Shown here piece after piece: positions 1 through 8,418 of a stretch of DNA of 32,531 bases. This stretch comes from Candidatus Sericytochromatia bacterium (GTDB lineage: Bacteria; Cyanobacteriota; Sericytochromatia; S15B-MN24; JAQBPE01), in contig JAYKJB010000066.1 of the NCBI GenBank assembly GCA_035285325.1, positions 1 to 32,531 of the forward strand. Direction: 5' to 3'. Under the pieces are notes generated by a model that had not been told where the DNA came from, made no database searches, and worked only from the letters and a program-made list of their open reading frames with translations. The position numbers and the translations under genes are program-made. Each line of letters starts with the position of its first letter. The first letter of the stretch is position 1.

Positions 1-810
1 CTCTGGCCTTGCGGCACGGCTCAGGCGCTGGACATTTATGAGCCGGACTCCGCCTACGCGACGGCCCCCAACAGTCCCGAGATGGGCGACATCAACGCAC
101 CAGAGGTGCAGGCCAAGGTGATGAACGCAGGGGCGGAACTGCTCAGCAGCCACCCTCGCTTCGCCAATGTGGTGGTCTCGATGGCGCCAGACGGGACCTT
201 GCGTTCCGACCTGTATGTCAATCTTCGGCGCGTCCTGACGTTGACGGGGGATGACGGCACGCGGGCGCAACCCATCGCGGACGCCGTCAACCGGGCGCAG
301 GCCAACGGTCATATGCGCGCCGACCTCATCACGCCGGCGCGCCGGCGCGGCAGCTACGCCATTGTGGCGGGCGGCGAAACCTTGCTGACGGTCGACGAAC
401 GCTTGGCCCGGGCGGGTGGAGGCCGTTCCACCAGTTTGGTGCTGCGCTGGCTCGACAATATGCGGATGGCGGTGGGGGGGGCGCCCTTCCGACTGGCTGC
501 CTCCCGTGGCGGGCTGTTCTCCGGCACGCTGACGGGCCGCGCTTCGTGGTATGGCCCGGGCTTCAATGGCCGTCGGGCGGCCAGTGGCGAACGCTTCAAC
601 CAGAATTCCATGACGGCCGCGCACAAGACCTTGCCCTTCGGGACGGTGCTGCTGGTGACCAACACGCGCAATCATCGCTCGTGTCTGGTGCGCATCAACG
701 ATCGAGGGCCTTATGTGAAAGGCCGGGAAATCGACCTGTCCGCCGCCGCGGCGCGGGTTCTGAAAATTGATGGGGTCGGCAGCGTTCGCATCGATATCCT
801 TCAGCCCTGA
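1..810 (+). CDS. rlpA: RlpA-family septal ring lytic transglycosylase-like protein (5' end outside window)
   Basis: The frame is open from base 1, so the gene begins upstream; the first visible codons may be the tail of a signal peptide or linker. The last ~90 residues (from about base 535) are a typical RlpA double-psi beta-barrel: G-x-ASWYG, a GRRAASGE stretch, MTAAH-x-TLPFGT, VTN and VRINDRGPY followed by R-x-IDLS. The family binds or cleaves denuded peptidoglycan in the periplasm or outer membrane. The preceding ~150 residues, with an RWLDNMRMAVGGAPF-like segment just before the barrel, resemble the extra N-terminal domain of cyanobacterial RlpA proteins (from memory). No SPOR domain follows. 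An internal ATG at 82 is unlikely to be the true start because coding continues upstream. The gene ends convergently, 21 bases before the GH2 gene. Catalytic activity is not certain, since many RlpA homologues only bind glycan. Confidence 0.92.
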   Translation, partial: LWPCGTAQALDIYEPDSAYATAPNSPEMGDINAPEVQAKVMNAGAELLSSHPRFANVVVSMAPDGTLRSDLYVNLRRVLTLTGDDGTRAQPIADAVNRAQANGHMRADLITPARRRGSYAIVAGGETLLTVDERLARAGGGRSTSLVLRWLDNMRMAVGGAPFRLAASRGGLFSGTLTGRASWYGPGFNGRRAASGERFNQNSMTAAHKTLPFGTVLLVTNTRNHRSCLVRINDRGPYVKGREIDLSAAAARVLKIDGVGSVRIDILQP

Positions 811-829
811 GCGTCGCGCGGAGCGCTCA
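808..829. terminator. Small convergent hairpin between rlpA and the GH2 gene
   Basis: TGAGCG (808-813) and CGCTCA (824-829) form a 6-bp stem around a 10-nt GC-rich loop, in the 21-base gap between two convergent stop codons. There is no T-run, so it is at best a weak bidirectional terminator. Confidence 0.3.
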
Positions 830-831
830 CG

Positions 832-2967
832 TCATCGGCCGACGGGCAGATCGTAGGCGTTGACCAGATCCGTTTCGCCAGGTTGGCTCAGCGTCAGGCG
901 CAATTGCCAGTTCCCTTCGCTGGTTGGCTGGAAGGGCAGTAGCCCCAGCGATACGGCCTGACAGTCGGCTTCCAGCGTCAGATGGTGGGTCTGCTCGTGT
1001 TGGGCGCGGCCATCCGGTGCGAGCAAGCTCACCGCGATCGCCACCTGGCGAGGCTCATGCGCATCGTTGACCACATGGATTGGCAGCCGATAGCGCTTGC
1101 CCGGTCGGTAGCGGTCGCGCGGCGTCAGGCAAAACACATACTGGGGGGAGAGGGCCAACTTGTAGGCGTGATAGGACTGCTTGGGGCTCCGCCAGTAGTC
1201 GATGATGGACCAGCTGACCCCGGGCTGGGAATCCGTGAACATGAAGTTCAGGAAGCCCCCATTCGGTCGGTACTTGTGAAAACGCAGCCGATCGACGTAA
1301 TAGCGCTGAAGCTCGGCCTGATAGGTTTGACTGGCCTCGACCAGAGGCGCCAGTTGATGAGACCCCGTGTCGATCCACAGGCTCATCAGCTCCCACTGAA
1401 GCAGGTACTGGCGATTCAGGTGGCGCCAGTCGGAACCACGCAGGTCATCGGGCAAGAAGGTGCGCGCGTGTTCGTAATTGGGAAAGCTCTGGGCGCCGAA
1501 TTCCGTTACGAAGCGCAGGTTGCGTGGGAACAGGCGTCGCCAGAGATCAAACCACCGCTTGGGCCCGTAGGACATGTACCAGCCGAAGTAGTAGTGGCCG
1601 TCGGTGCCAGATAACCAGCCTGGAATCCACATTTCGCCCGAGGAACGGATCACGGTGCGGCTCTGGTCCAGATGGCTGACTGCCTGGACCAGCTGGGAGC
1701 CCATGACATCCCGGTTCCAGCTGCGGAAAAGGCTCCAGTAGGTGCGCAGCTGGCGCAGCAGCGGCTCCACACTGGTGTCATCCACGTGCAGCGGTTCATT
1801 GTGCAGGCACCAGATCACGATGCTCGGGTGGTGGTGCAGCATGCGCACCATTTCCTGGGATTGGCGCAGCGCCTCTGGCAGGATTTTTCTGGCGTACAGC
1901 CATTGCAGCGGAAAGTCCTGCCAGAGCAGCACACCGGCCTCATCGGCGGCCCCATAGAGGGCTGGGTGGTCCACGTGGGCGTGGACCCGCAGCATGTTCA
2001 TGTGCGCTTGCTTGGCCCATTGCAGGTCGATGTGGGCGCGCTCGGGCGTCATGCTGGCCAGGCGGGCATCACCGGGAGGGTAGTTGCTGCCTTTCACGTA
2101 CAGTCGCCGCCCATTCAGATAGGCGATGTAATCGCGCATCTCCCAGGTGCGGAGCCCGGTGATGGTTTCCCAGGCGGTGCGTTGTTCCCCGACCGTGAGC
2201 GTCACCTGGACACGGTAGAGGGCCGGAAAACCCAGGTCGTGCGTCCACCAGAGGCGGTACTGGGGCAATTTCAGGTGGTGGTGCCAGCCATATCGTCCAG
2301 CGGGCAGCGTGACCAACCCCTCGAAATGCTGGGCCTCCCCCGCGAAGTTGTGGGGAGAAAAGGTCACCTGCCATGCTCCCTGACAGGCCTCCGGCACGCG
2401 CACATCGACGCGCATGGACACCTCGGCTTGCGTGTCGTTGAAGTCTGTCAGATGCCACAGGGCGGAGGCGATCGAGAGCGCGGGCCGTGACACGATTTCC
2501 ACGGGCAACCAGAGCCCGCCGGCATTGTAGCGATAGCTCGAGAGGGCGTCCCAATGCGCAAAGACGCCTGTGATGGTCTCTTTTTCCAGGCAGGAACGCT
2601 CGATCGGGCTTTCCACTTCGATCAGCAGCTCGTTCTCCGCGCGCAAGGCCGCGGTGATGTCGAAGTCCTGCGGGAAGAAATAGCCTTCCGAGGCACCCAC
2701 GAACTGGCCGTTGAGGTGAATGCGGAAGCGGTAGAACACTCCTCGCAAACGCAGGTGGTGACTCAGGCCTGCCTGATCGGGCGCCGTGAAGGAAAATCGC
2801 TTGCGGTACCACACCGTGCCTGTGTGCGTGCTGAGCGCAGGGTGTTCCTGCCAGTGCGCCGGCAGCTGCTGCTCATGCCACCCATCTTCAGGGGCAGGCG
2901 GCCCGTCGCTGGTCGCGACAGGCCGCAGTTGCCAGGGGCCCGATAAATCCAGCGTGACCACGTCCAA
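832..2967 (-). CDS. Glycoside hydrolase family 2 protein (beta-mannosidase/beta-galactosidase type)
   Basis: A 711-residue GH2 enzyme that should cleave terminal beta-linked sugars. Domain order fits the family: an N-terminal jelly-roll sugar-binding domain (about 5-165, with TVWYRK and F-R-I-H-L-N-G-x-F-V-G), an Ig-like domain (about 170-280), then the TIM barrel. The acid/base Glu is E391 in the CLHNEP motif and the nucleophile is E489 in VTEFGAQSFP. The NEP form of the acid/base motif is galactosidase/glucuronidase-like, while the nucleophile segment resembles beta-mannosidases, so the substrate cannot be fixed. A short extra domain follows the barrel. There is no signal peptide, so it is probably cytoplasmic. 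The start is TTG at 2967, chosen because GGAGGG lies 8 nt upstream; a GTG two codons later is possible. It lies 60 nt downstream of the lipoprotein gene on the same strand. Confidence 0.9.
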   Translation of the reverse strand: MDVVTLDLSGPWQLRPVATSDGPPAPEDGWHEQQLPAHWQEHPALSTHTGTVWYRKRFSFTAPDQAGLSHHLRLRGVFYRFRIHLNGQFVGASEGYFFPQDFDITAALRAENELLIEVESPIERSCLEKETITGVFAHWDALSSYRYNAGGLWLPVEIVSRPALSIASALWHLTDFNDTQAEVSMRVDVRVPEACQGAWQVTFSPHNFAGEAQHFEGLVTLPAGRYGWHHHLKLPQYRLWWTHDLGFPALYRVQVTLTVGEQRTAWETITGLRTWEMRDYIAYLNGRRLYVKGSNYPPGDARLASMTPERAHIDLQWAKQAHMNMLRVHAHVDHPALYGAADEAGVLLWQDFPLQWLYARKILPEALRQSQEMVRMLHHHPSIVIWCLHNEPLHVDDTSVEPLLRQLRTYWSLFRSWNRDVMGSQLVQAVSHLDQSRTVIRSSGEMWIPGWLSGTDGHYYFGWYMSYGPKRWFDLWRRLFPRNLRFVTEFGAQSFPNYEHARTFLPDDLRGSDWRHLNRQYLLQWELMSLWIDTGSHQLAPLVEASQTYQAELQRYYVDRLRFHKYRPNGGFLNFMFTDSQPGVSWSIIDYWRSPKQSYHAYKLALSPQYVFCLTPRDRYRPGKRYRLPIHVVNDAHEPRQVAIAVSLLAPDGRAQHEQTHHLTLEADCQAVSLGLLPFQPTSEGNWQLRLTLSQPGETDLVNAYDLPVGR

Positions 2968-3027
2968 CCTGGAACCCTCCGAGGCAAGGCGTCAGCCCGA
3001 ACAGGCCGGGCGGAACGTCCTCGCGGA

Positions 3028-4149
3028 CTAGTTCGACAGGGCACGCATCGGAACAGCCACTTCCAGAGGGCGGTTGTTCCGTCCGTTGATCTCGTTCGAA
3101 CCACTGAGAAAACGGATGCGCGCCACCACCAGCAAGGGTTGGTCCAGCGGATCGGCCGGCGTGAAGAAGTTCTTCAAGGAGACCGAGCCGACCGGTATGA
3201 CCAGGTTCACCGAAGGCCCGAAGGTCTGCTGGTTGGCCGGAGGCACCAGCAGCGGCGGGGTGGGAACTTCGGTCTTGGGGGTCGCGATGGCCGGCTTGGG
3301 TGGTGTCTCGGCAGCCCGGCGGGGCGTGTTGTAGGTGTAGAAGACCGAATATCCGGTGATCAGGGCGCCACGGCTGCCCGGGGGCGACCGCAGCGTGAGC
3401 CCCACGTCCGGTGGTTCCGGATTGTACGTGACATTGGTTTCAGGCGGCCCGGGTTGGCCATCGGGGCCCAGGGTGCTGCGTTGAACCACCTTCAAGGTGA
3501 TGCCCGTGGGCGGCTCCGAAGCGGTCCACTCGAGGATACTTGGCGGCAGGCCCTTGTCATCGAGGTCCAGCGTCGGGGGGATGTCCAGCGTGAAGTCGGC
3601 GTCACGCAGCAGGAAGTTGGGCTGGATCGTGAAGCGCTGGGGCGCCCCCACCACATCCTGGAAAGAGGCGGTGACCAGCACGTCGCCTTCTGGAATGCCC
3701 TCCAGCAGGAATTCACCATGCTTGAGGTAAAAGTATTTGCCATCCGGTTTGTTGGAGGAAGGGAACTTTCTCAGAATGCGCAGGGCGTCTGCGACGCTAC
3801 CATCTTCGAACTCGTGGCCCTCGACGTACTGCCTGTCCTTGTTGTTGTCCTTGTCTTCCACGAACTCAGGGGGGCTGGTTTCGCTGATCTCCGCAGTGAA
3901 GGCGTAGGCCCCTCCGGTCGTGACAAAGGCGTTGCCCTGCACCTTGCCATCCGACTTCACCACCTTGCCGTGCAAATGCCCCCGCTGGATCACGGTGGGG
4001 GCTTTCTTGGCCCGCGGTCCGATGATGGGTGACAGCGCCGGGTATTGCGTCACCAGCGCGTTGGTATCGCAACCGGCCACGCCCGTTGCGGCGGCCAGCA
4101 AGCAGAGAGCGGCTCCCAGTGTGCGGCGAAGTGTGTGCATCTGTCTCAT
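3028..4149 (-). CDS. Lipoprotein with beta-sandwich domains, unknown function
   Basis: 373 residues. A basic N-terminus and hydrophobic segment end in a GVAGC lipobox (Cys27), so it should be lipidated and held on a membrane. The region around residues 55-100 (HGKVVKSDG...GGAYAFTAEIS) looks like a divergent carboxypeptidase-regulatory-like beta domain, and the part around 200-373 looks like one or two Ig/FN3-like domains separated by a Pro/Thr-rich linker. The C-terminal half resembles the neighbouring lipoprotein: both have a GY-x-V/A-x-Y strand and end in an E-V-x-(V/I)-P-(M/V) strand. The ATG overlaps the stop of the upstream gene as ATGA (4146-4149), which implies translational coupling and perhaps a shared complex. 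No enzymatic motif was seen. Confidence 0.85.
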   Translation of the reverse strand: MRQMHTLRRTLGAALCLLAAATGVAGCDTNALVTQYPALSPIIGPRAKKAPTVIQRGHLHGKVVKSDGKVQGNAFVTTGGAYAFTAEISETSPPEFVEDKDNNKDRQYVEGHEFEDGSVADALRILRKFPSSNKPDGKYFYLKHGEFLLEGIPEGDVLVTASFQDVVGAPQRFTIQPNFLLRDADFTLDIPPTLDLDDKGLPPSILEWTASEPPTGITLKVVQRSTLGPDGQPGPPETNVTYNPEPPDVGLTLRSPPGSRGALITGYSVFYTYNTPRRAAETPPKPAIATPKTEVPTPPLLVPPANQQTFGPSVNLVIPVGSVSLKNFFTPADPLDQPLLVVARIRFLSGSNEINGRNNRPLEVAVPMRALSN

Positions 4150-4745
4150 TCTGAGATATTCCCCTCGAAGCGGATCGGAACGCTGACAGGGATCTCGACC
4201 TCGTTGAAGTTGTCATCTACCCCCTTCAGGGTGACGCGGCAGGTGATCGTGTGGATCAGCTGACGATTCAAAGCGGGGGTTGGCTTGAAGACGAAGACCT
4301 GGTCGATGCCGTAACCCCGCACCTGCTGGTTGTAGATGGGCAGGGTCAATTCCAGGTTGGCCGGCCGCTGGCTCGAGGCCGGGGGCAGATAGCCCGAAAT
4401 ATCGAGGTCCACCTTGGAGAGCAACAGGCTGGCGATCGGCAACCCCGTCTGATCGAGGTACTCGGCGGTATAGCCCTCGAATTGCACGCCAGGACCCGCG
4501 TCATTCGGGAAGCTTTGCACCCTGACGGTGACGTCCTCGGCCTGCACGTTGAAGACGTTGGTCGACCGCTGGTAGGTGATCTGGACGTTGATCATGCTGG
4601 GCTCGGGAAAGGCGACGGCCCGAGACTTGGGCAACAACGGGTTGCCCAGGTCAAAGAACTTGCAGGCCGAGAGGCCCAGCGCGACCCCCGCCCACAAAAG
4701 CCCCAAGCGGACTCCGCGCAACACTCGGTTTTGCGTCGAATTCAA
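4146..4745 (-). CDS. Small lipoprotein, unknown function
   Basis: 199 residues from a TTG start at 4745, preferred over the ATG at 4769 because GAGGAA sits 6 nt before the TTG and the ATG has no spaced ribosome site. The signal peptide ends in a GLSAC lipobox (Cys28). The mature part is all-beta in character, with no catalytic motif, and appears to share its fold with the C-terminal part of the downstream lipoprotein. It is the first gene of the leftward group (this gene, the 373-residue lipoprotein, GH2), with a 4-nt ATGA overlap to the second. No good promoter was found in front of it. Confidence 0.8.
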   Translation of the reverse strand: MNSTQNRVLRGVRLGLLWAGVALGLSACKFFDLGNPLLPKSRAVAFPEPSMINVQITYQRSTNVFNVQAEDVTVRVQSFPNDAGPGVQFEGYTAEYLDQTGLPIASLLLSKVDLDISGYLPPASSQRPANLELTLPIYNQQVRGYGIDQVFVFKPTPALNRQLIHTITCRVTLKGVDDNFNEVEIPVSVPIRFEGNISE

Positions 4746-4968
4746 CTGGCGTTCCTCAAAACCTGGCATTCCTGCGCAAGACTATGTTACCCGGCACATG
4801 GGTTTCCGAATCGTCTCAAACGAGCTTTGTTGCTCGCTTTGAGCCACCTTTGGGTCGGGCGCGGGCCCATCGGCCCCCCCGTCCCAAGGTGGGTGATTGC
4901 AGCGTAACAGCTGACGCTCCCCGACGGCTGTGATGCCTTACCAAGCGTTCTCCGCGAGCTTCAAACCG

Positions 4969-4998
4969 TTGACAGGCAAGTCTTACAGCCGCTAATTT
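4969..4998 (+). promoter_or_regulatory. Sigma70-type promoter of the HTH gene
   Basis: TTGACA (4969-4974) is followed after 18 nt by TAATTT (4993-4998), about 28 nt before the start codon. The -35 box is a perfect consensus and the region is AT-rich against a GC-rich background. Confidence 0.6.
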
Positions 4999-5026
4999 AC
5001 GATTCGGCGGGACGCGGGAGGGCCTG

Positions 5027-5335
5027 ATGGGCTTGCGCTGGCATCTGGTGGACACCATGGCGCGCGAAGGGTTGTCGTTTGACGCCCTGGAATTGCGCCT
5101 GGGATTTTCCCTGGGCCATGAGTTGCGGGGGGCCGTTCCCCCGATCGACCTCTCCTTGCCGATCGTGGCCGACCTGTGTCAGGCCATCGGCTGTCAGCCC
5201 GGGGATCTGCTGAGCTGGCTGCCCGATGACCCGGCTGAACAGGCGGAGCGTGCGCTGGCCCAGGATGCGCTGTTTCAAAGTTTCCTCGCCTATCGGCATG
5301 GCCAGTTGCCTTCCGAGCCAGACGGCGACGGCTGA
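5027..5335 (+). CDS. Small Cro/C1-type helix-turn-helix protein
   Basis: 102 residues. The segment LPIVADLCQAIGCQPGDLL is the C-terminal half of a Cro/C1-type HTH domain (the HTH_26 pattern of A-L-G-C-x-P-G-D-L-L), and the N-terminal helix (RWHLVDTMAREGLS) fits the first helix. The loop between them (residues ~25-40, HELRGAVPPIDLSLP) replaces the normal second and third helices, so DNA binding may be altered. A strong GGGAGG lies 4 nt before the ATG. It stands alone between divergent and convergent neighbours, so it is probably a monocistronic regulator of unknown target. Confidence 0.75.
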   Translation: MGLRWHLVDTMAREGLSFDALELRLGFSLGHELRGAVPPIDLSLPIVADLCQAIGCQPGDLLSWLPDDPAEQAERALAQDALFQSFLAYRHGQLPSEPDGDG

Positions 5336-5347
5336 ATGCCCTCCCCT

Positions 5348-5386
5348 TGACCGCTTCAGCCCTCTCGTCACCCCTCTCGGCGGTCA
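5348..5386. terminator. Weak inverted repeat between the HTH gene and the molybdenum-hydroxylase operon
   Basis: TGACCGC (5348-5354) pairs with GCGGTCA (5380-5386) across a 25-nt loop in the 146-nt gap between convergent genes. The loop is long and there is no T-tract. Nothing else was seen in this gap. Confidence 0.2.
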
Positions 5387-5481
5387 GGGCCCGCTCGATG
5401 GAGCGCCGCGATCAAGGTGGGGCGAGGACCTCGCTGGAACGGCGATGCAGTCGCCAGCCGGCGAGCGACGGGGGGAAGGCG

Positions 5482-7845
5482 TCAGTGGGGTCGGAGCGCC
5501 CGCCAAACGCGTTCGGGCGTGGCCGGCGTCTGCGTGATCTGGACCCCGATGGCGTCATGAATGGCGCCCAAAATGGCTGGTGGCGTCCCGATCAGGGGCG
5601 GTTCGCCCACGCCGTGTGCGCCAAACGGGCCTTCCGGATCGTAATGCTCCAGGATCACCGCCTCGATCGGGGGCGTGTCGACCATGGTGGGCAAGATGTA
5701 GTCCGTAAAGCCAGGATTCAGCATCTTGCCTTCTCGCATCAGCACCTCCTCCATGAGGGCCATGCCCAATCCCTGCACCACGCCCCCCTCGATCTGTCCC
5801 TCCACCAGTTGCGGGTTGATCGCGCGACCCACATCGTGGACCGCGACAATGCGCACCGGGCGGACCGCACCGGTTTCGGTATCGACGAGCACCTCGCAGG
5901 CGTGGGCGCCGAACAGGTAGGTGATGAAGGCACGCGGAGACAGGCCGCTATCACCGGCTGAGGGGACGGTGTTGGGTTGAAAGTGGCTGCGTGCCTCCAG
6001 CACGATGCCGCGGCGGCGCGCCTCGGAGAGGATCTGAACGAAAGACACCTTTCGCGTCGGGCTCTCGCGGTGATACAGCCAGCCGTCCGCCAGGGCCATT
6101 TCCTCCGGGTGGACCGGCAGCAGGTGCGTGGCCACGTCGAAAATCTGGCGTTTGAGTTCGGTGGCCGCCAGGCGCACCGCATTGCCGGTGAAAAAGGTCT
6201 GGCGTGTGGCTGAACTCGAGCCGGCTTCCGGTGTCAGAGCGGTATCGGCCAGCAGCACCTGGACCGTGCGCGGATCGACGCCCAGTTCTTCGCCTGCCAC
6301 CTGGGCGCACATCATATGCAGGCCTTGGCCCACCTCCACGCCACCCGTGGCGACCTCGACCAGGCCCTCCTGGTTGAGTCGCACCCAGGCTCGGCTTGCA
6401 TCCGGAAACCCGTCCCCGTAACCCAATCCGAAACAAAACGTGCTGATGCCGAAACCGCGTTTGAGCCAGGGCTGCTCCGGGTCGGGAAGGGTGTTGCGGT
6501 GTTCCCAACCGATGCGGCGGGCGGCTTCCTCCAGGCAGGCCTGCACCGAGACCACCGGGATGCGCTGGGTGGTGGTGACCATGTCTCCGGCCTGAATCAG
6601 GTTCTGACGCCTCAGCGCCACCCGATCGAGGTCCAGCCGTTCGGCCAGCTTGTCGATGGTGGCCTCGTAGGCGATCGCCAGCTGACAGGCGCCAAACCCC
6701 CGCATGGCGCCCGTGGGGTTCTGGTTGGTGTACAGGCCGTGCGCGTCGACGTGAATGTGGGGCACCCGGTAGGGCCCGGTGGCGTGACTGGCCGCCTTTC
6801 TCAGCACGGCTATGCCGGTGCTCGCGTAGGCGCCTTCGTCGGCGAAGATCTCCACCTCGGCAGCCACCAAGGTGCCGTCCTGCTTGGCCCCCAGGGTGTA
6901 GTGAATGCGCAATGGATGGCGCTTGTGGCGCGCCACCATGGACTCGGCGCGCGTGTAATGCAGTCCGACCGGCTTCCCGGTTTTCAACACGGCCAGCCCC
7001 AGGTAGATCTGGATGGAAATGTCCTCTCGGCCGCCGAAGGCCCCGCCCGTGGGGGGCTGGATGATGCGCACGCGTTCCAGCGGCAGCCCCAGCGCCATGG
7101 CCACCAGCCTGGCCTCCTCGTGGACCCATTGGCCCGCGGCATGAATCACCAGGGTTTGCCCGTCGAGGCTGGCATAGCCCGCTTCGATGTCGAGGAATGC
7201 GTGGTCGACGGACTGGGTTTCGAGCGTGTGCGTCACCACCACGTCGCAGTCCTCGGCCAGGGCTCGGCGGGCGTCGCCCTTGCGAATGCGCTGCGAGCCC
7301 ATGCGGTTCCCGTGGGCGTGAATGGCCGGGGCGTCCGGGGCCAGGGCCTGATCGATCGAAAACACCCCCGGCAGCACCCGGTAGTCGACCTTCACGAGCT
7401 CTCGCGCGCGCTCGGCGGTGGCGCGGTCCTTGGCGACGATCAGAGCCACGGCGTCCCCCAAGTAACGCACCTTCTGGGTAGCGAGCACCTCCTGATCGCG
7501 CCGGATCAGCCCGTGTGAATTGGTGCCGGGCACGTCATTGCCGGTCAGCACCGCCACCACGCCGGGCAGCGCTTCCGCTGCGTGGGTCTCGATGGCCACG
7601 ATCTCCGCATGCGGGTGGTGCGCGCGAACGACGCTCGCCCAGAGCATGCCGGGCACCCACAAGTCGGCCCCGTAACGCGTCTCGCCCATGACCTTCGGGT
7701 GGGCATCGGCCCGCGTGAGGCTGGCGCCCAGGGCCGCCGGCTTCGGGGGCGCAGCCCGCGTGGGCGTCGGCTGCAGGGCGCGTGGCAGCTCTCGCGCGGG
7801 GGGCACAGGGCGGGTTGCGGCAGACGAAGGGGGCAGGTCAGGCAT
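5482..7845 (-). CDS. Xanthine dehydrogenase-family molybdopterin-binding (large) subunit
   Basis: 787 residues, the usual size for the catalytic subunit of three-subunit molybdenum hydroxylases, which oxidise purines, aldehydes or N-heterocycles at a Mo-cytosine-dinucleotide centre. Visible family motifs are VMGETRYGAD near residue 52, GGAFGGRED, AMRGFGACQ, GVEVGQGLHM and the active-site G-V-G-E-P-P near the C-terminus (Glu ~748). The N-terminal ~40 residues are a Pro/Ala-rich extension without a clear twin-arginine signal. The ATG at 7845 has GAGGAG 8 nt upstream and overlaps the end of the 2Fe-2S subunit gene by 8 nt. The substrate cannot be told from sequence; CoxL-type CO dehydrogenase is unlikely because no AYRCSFR-like loop was found. 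Confidence 0.95.
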   Translation of the reverse strand: MPDLPPSSAATRPVPPARELPRALQPTPTRAAPPKPAALGASLTRADAHPKVMGETRYGADLWVPGMLWASVVRAHHPHAEIVAIETHAAEALPGVVAVLTGNDVPGTNSHGLIRRDQEVLATQKVRYLGDAVALIVAKDRATAERARELVKVDYRVLPGVFSIDQALAPDAPAIHAHGNRMGSQRIRKGDARRALAEDCDVVVTHTLETQSVDHAFLDIEAGYASLDGQTLVIHAAGQWVHEEARLVAMALGLPLERVRIIQPPTGGAFGGREDISIQIYLGLAVLKTGKPVGLHYTRAESMVARHKRHPLRIHYTLGAKQDGTLVAAEVEIFADEGAYASTGIAVLRKAASHATGPYRVPHIHVDAHGLYTNQNPTGAMRGFGACQLAIAYEATIDKLAERLDLDRVALRRQNLIQAGDMVTTTQRIPVVSVQACLEEAARRIGWEHRNTLPDPEQPWLKRGFGISTFCFGLGYGDGFPDASRAWVRLNQEGLVEVATGGVEVGQGLHMMCAQVAGEELGVDPRTVQVLLADTALTPEAGSSSATRQTFFTGNAVRLAATELKRQIFDVATHLLPVHPEEMALADGWLYHRESPTRKVSFVQILSEARRRGIVLEARSHFQPNTVPSAGDSGLSPRAFITYLFGAHACEVLVDTETGAVRPVRIVAVHDVGRAINPQLVEGQIEGGVVQGLGMALMEEVLMREGKMLNPGFTDYILPTMVDTPPIEAVILEHYDPEGPFGAHGVGEPPLIGTPPAILGAIHDAIGVQITQTPATPERVWRALRPH

Positions 7846-8374
7846 TCCTGGGCTCCTCGTGCGGTGGGTCCCCGCGCCGGAGGGCGCAGGCCAGTTCGAC
7901 CGCTTGCTGGATTTTCATGTAGCCCGTGCAGCGGCAGATGTTGCCCTCCAGCCCCCTTCGGATGCGTTCCGGGCTGGGTGAGGGGTCTTGGGCCAGCAGG
8001 CCCTCGGTGGCGACGACCAGGCCCGGGGTGCAGTAGCCGCACTGCACTGCCCCACAGGCCACGTAGGCTTGTTGAACCGGAGACAGGCGGCCTTGCGTCT
8101 GCAGGCCTTCCACCGTCACGACCGACCGTCCTTCCACCTGAGGCGCCATGATCAGGCAGGCGTTCATCGCAAGACCATCGACGAGCACGCTGCAAGAGCC
8201 ACATTCGCCCTCCAGACAGGCGCCTTTCGTGCCGATCAGGTCGAGCTGTTGGCGCAAGACCTCGAACAGCGTCCAGCTGGGATCGACCGCGAGGGTCTGC
8301 CGAACGCCGTTCAAGCTGAAACAGACTGTCCAGGATGGGTCGAAGCGCTCGTCGTGGGTGCGTTCGATCAGCAT
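7838..8374 (-). CDS. Molybdenum hydroxylase 2Fe-2S (small) subunit
   Basis: 178 residues, carrying electrons from the Mo centre to FAD. The N-terminal plant-ferredoxin-type cluster is bound by Cys53, 58, 61 and 73 (C-x4-C-x2-C...C) and the C-terminal helical cluster by Cys112, 115, 147 and 149 (QCGYC and CRC). All eight ligands are present, so the subunit looks intact. The ATG at 8374 is preceded by AAGGAG about 10 nt upstream. It is the middle gene of the operon, 44 nt after the FAD subunit and overlapping the Mo subunit gene by 8 nt. Confidence 0.96.
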   Translation of the reverse strand: MLIERTHDERFDPSWTVCFSLNGVRQTLAVDPSWTLFEVLRQQLDLIGTKGACLEGECGSCSVLVDGLAMNACLIMAPQVEGRSVVTVEGLQTQGRLSPVQQAYVACGAVQCGYCTPGLVVATEGLLAQDPSPSPERIRRGLEGNICRCTGYMKIQQAVELACALRRGDPPHEEPRNA

Positions 8375-8418
8375 GCGGGCGACACTCCTTCAGGGGCCCA
8401 GGTGGACGCTGTGACGCG

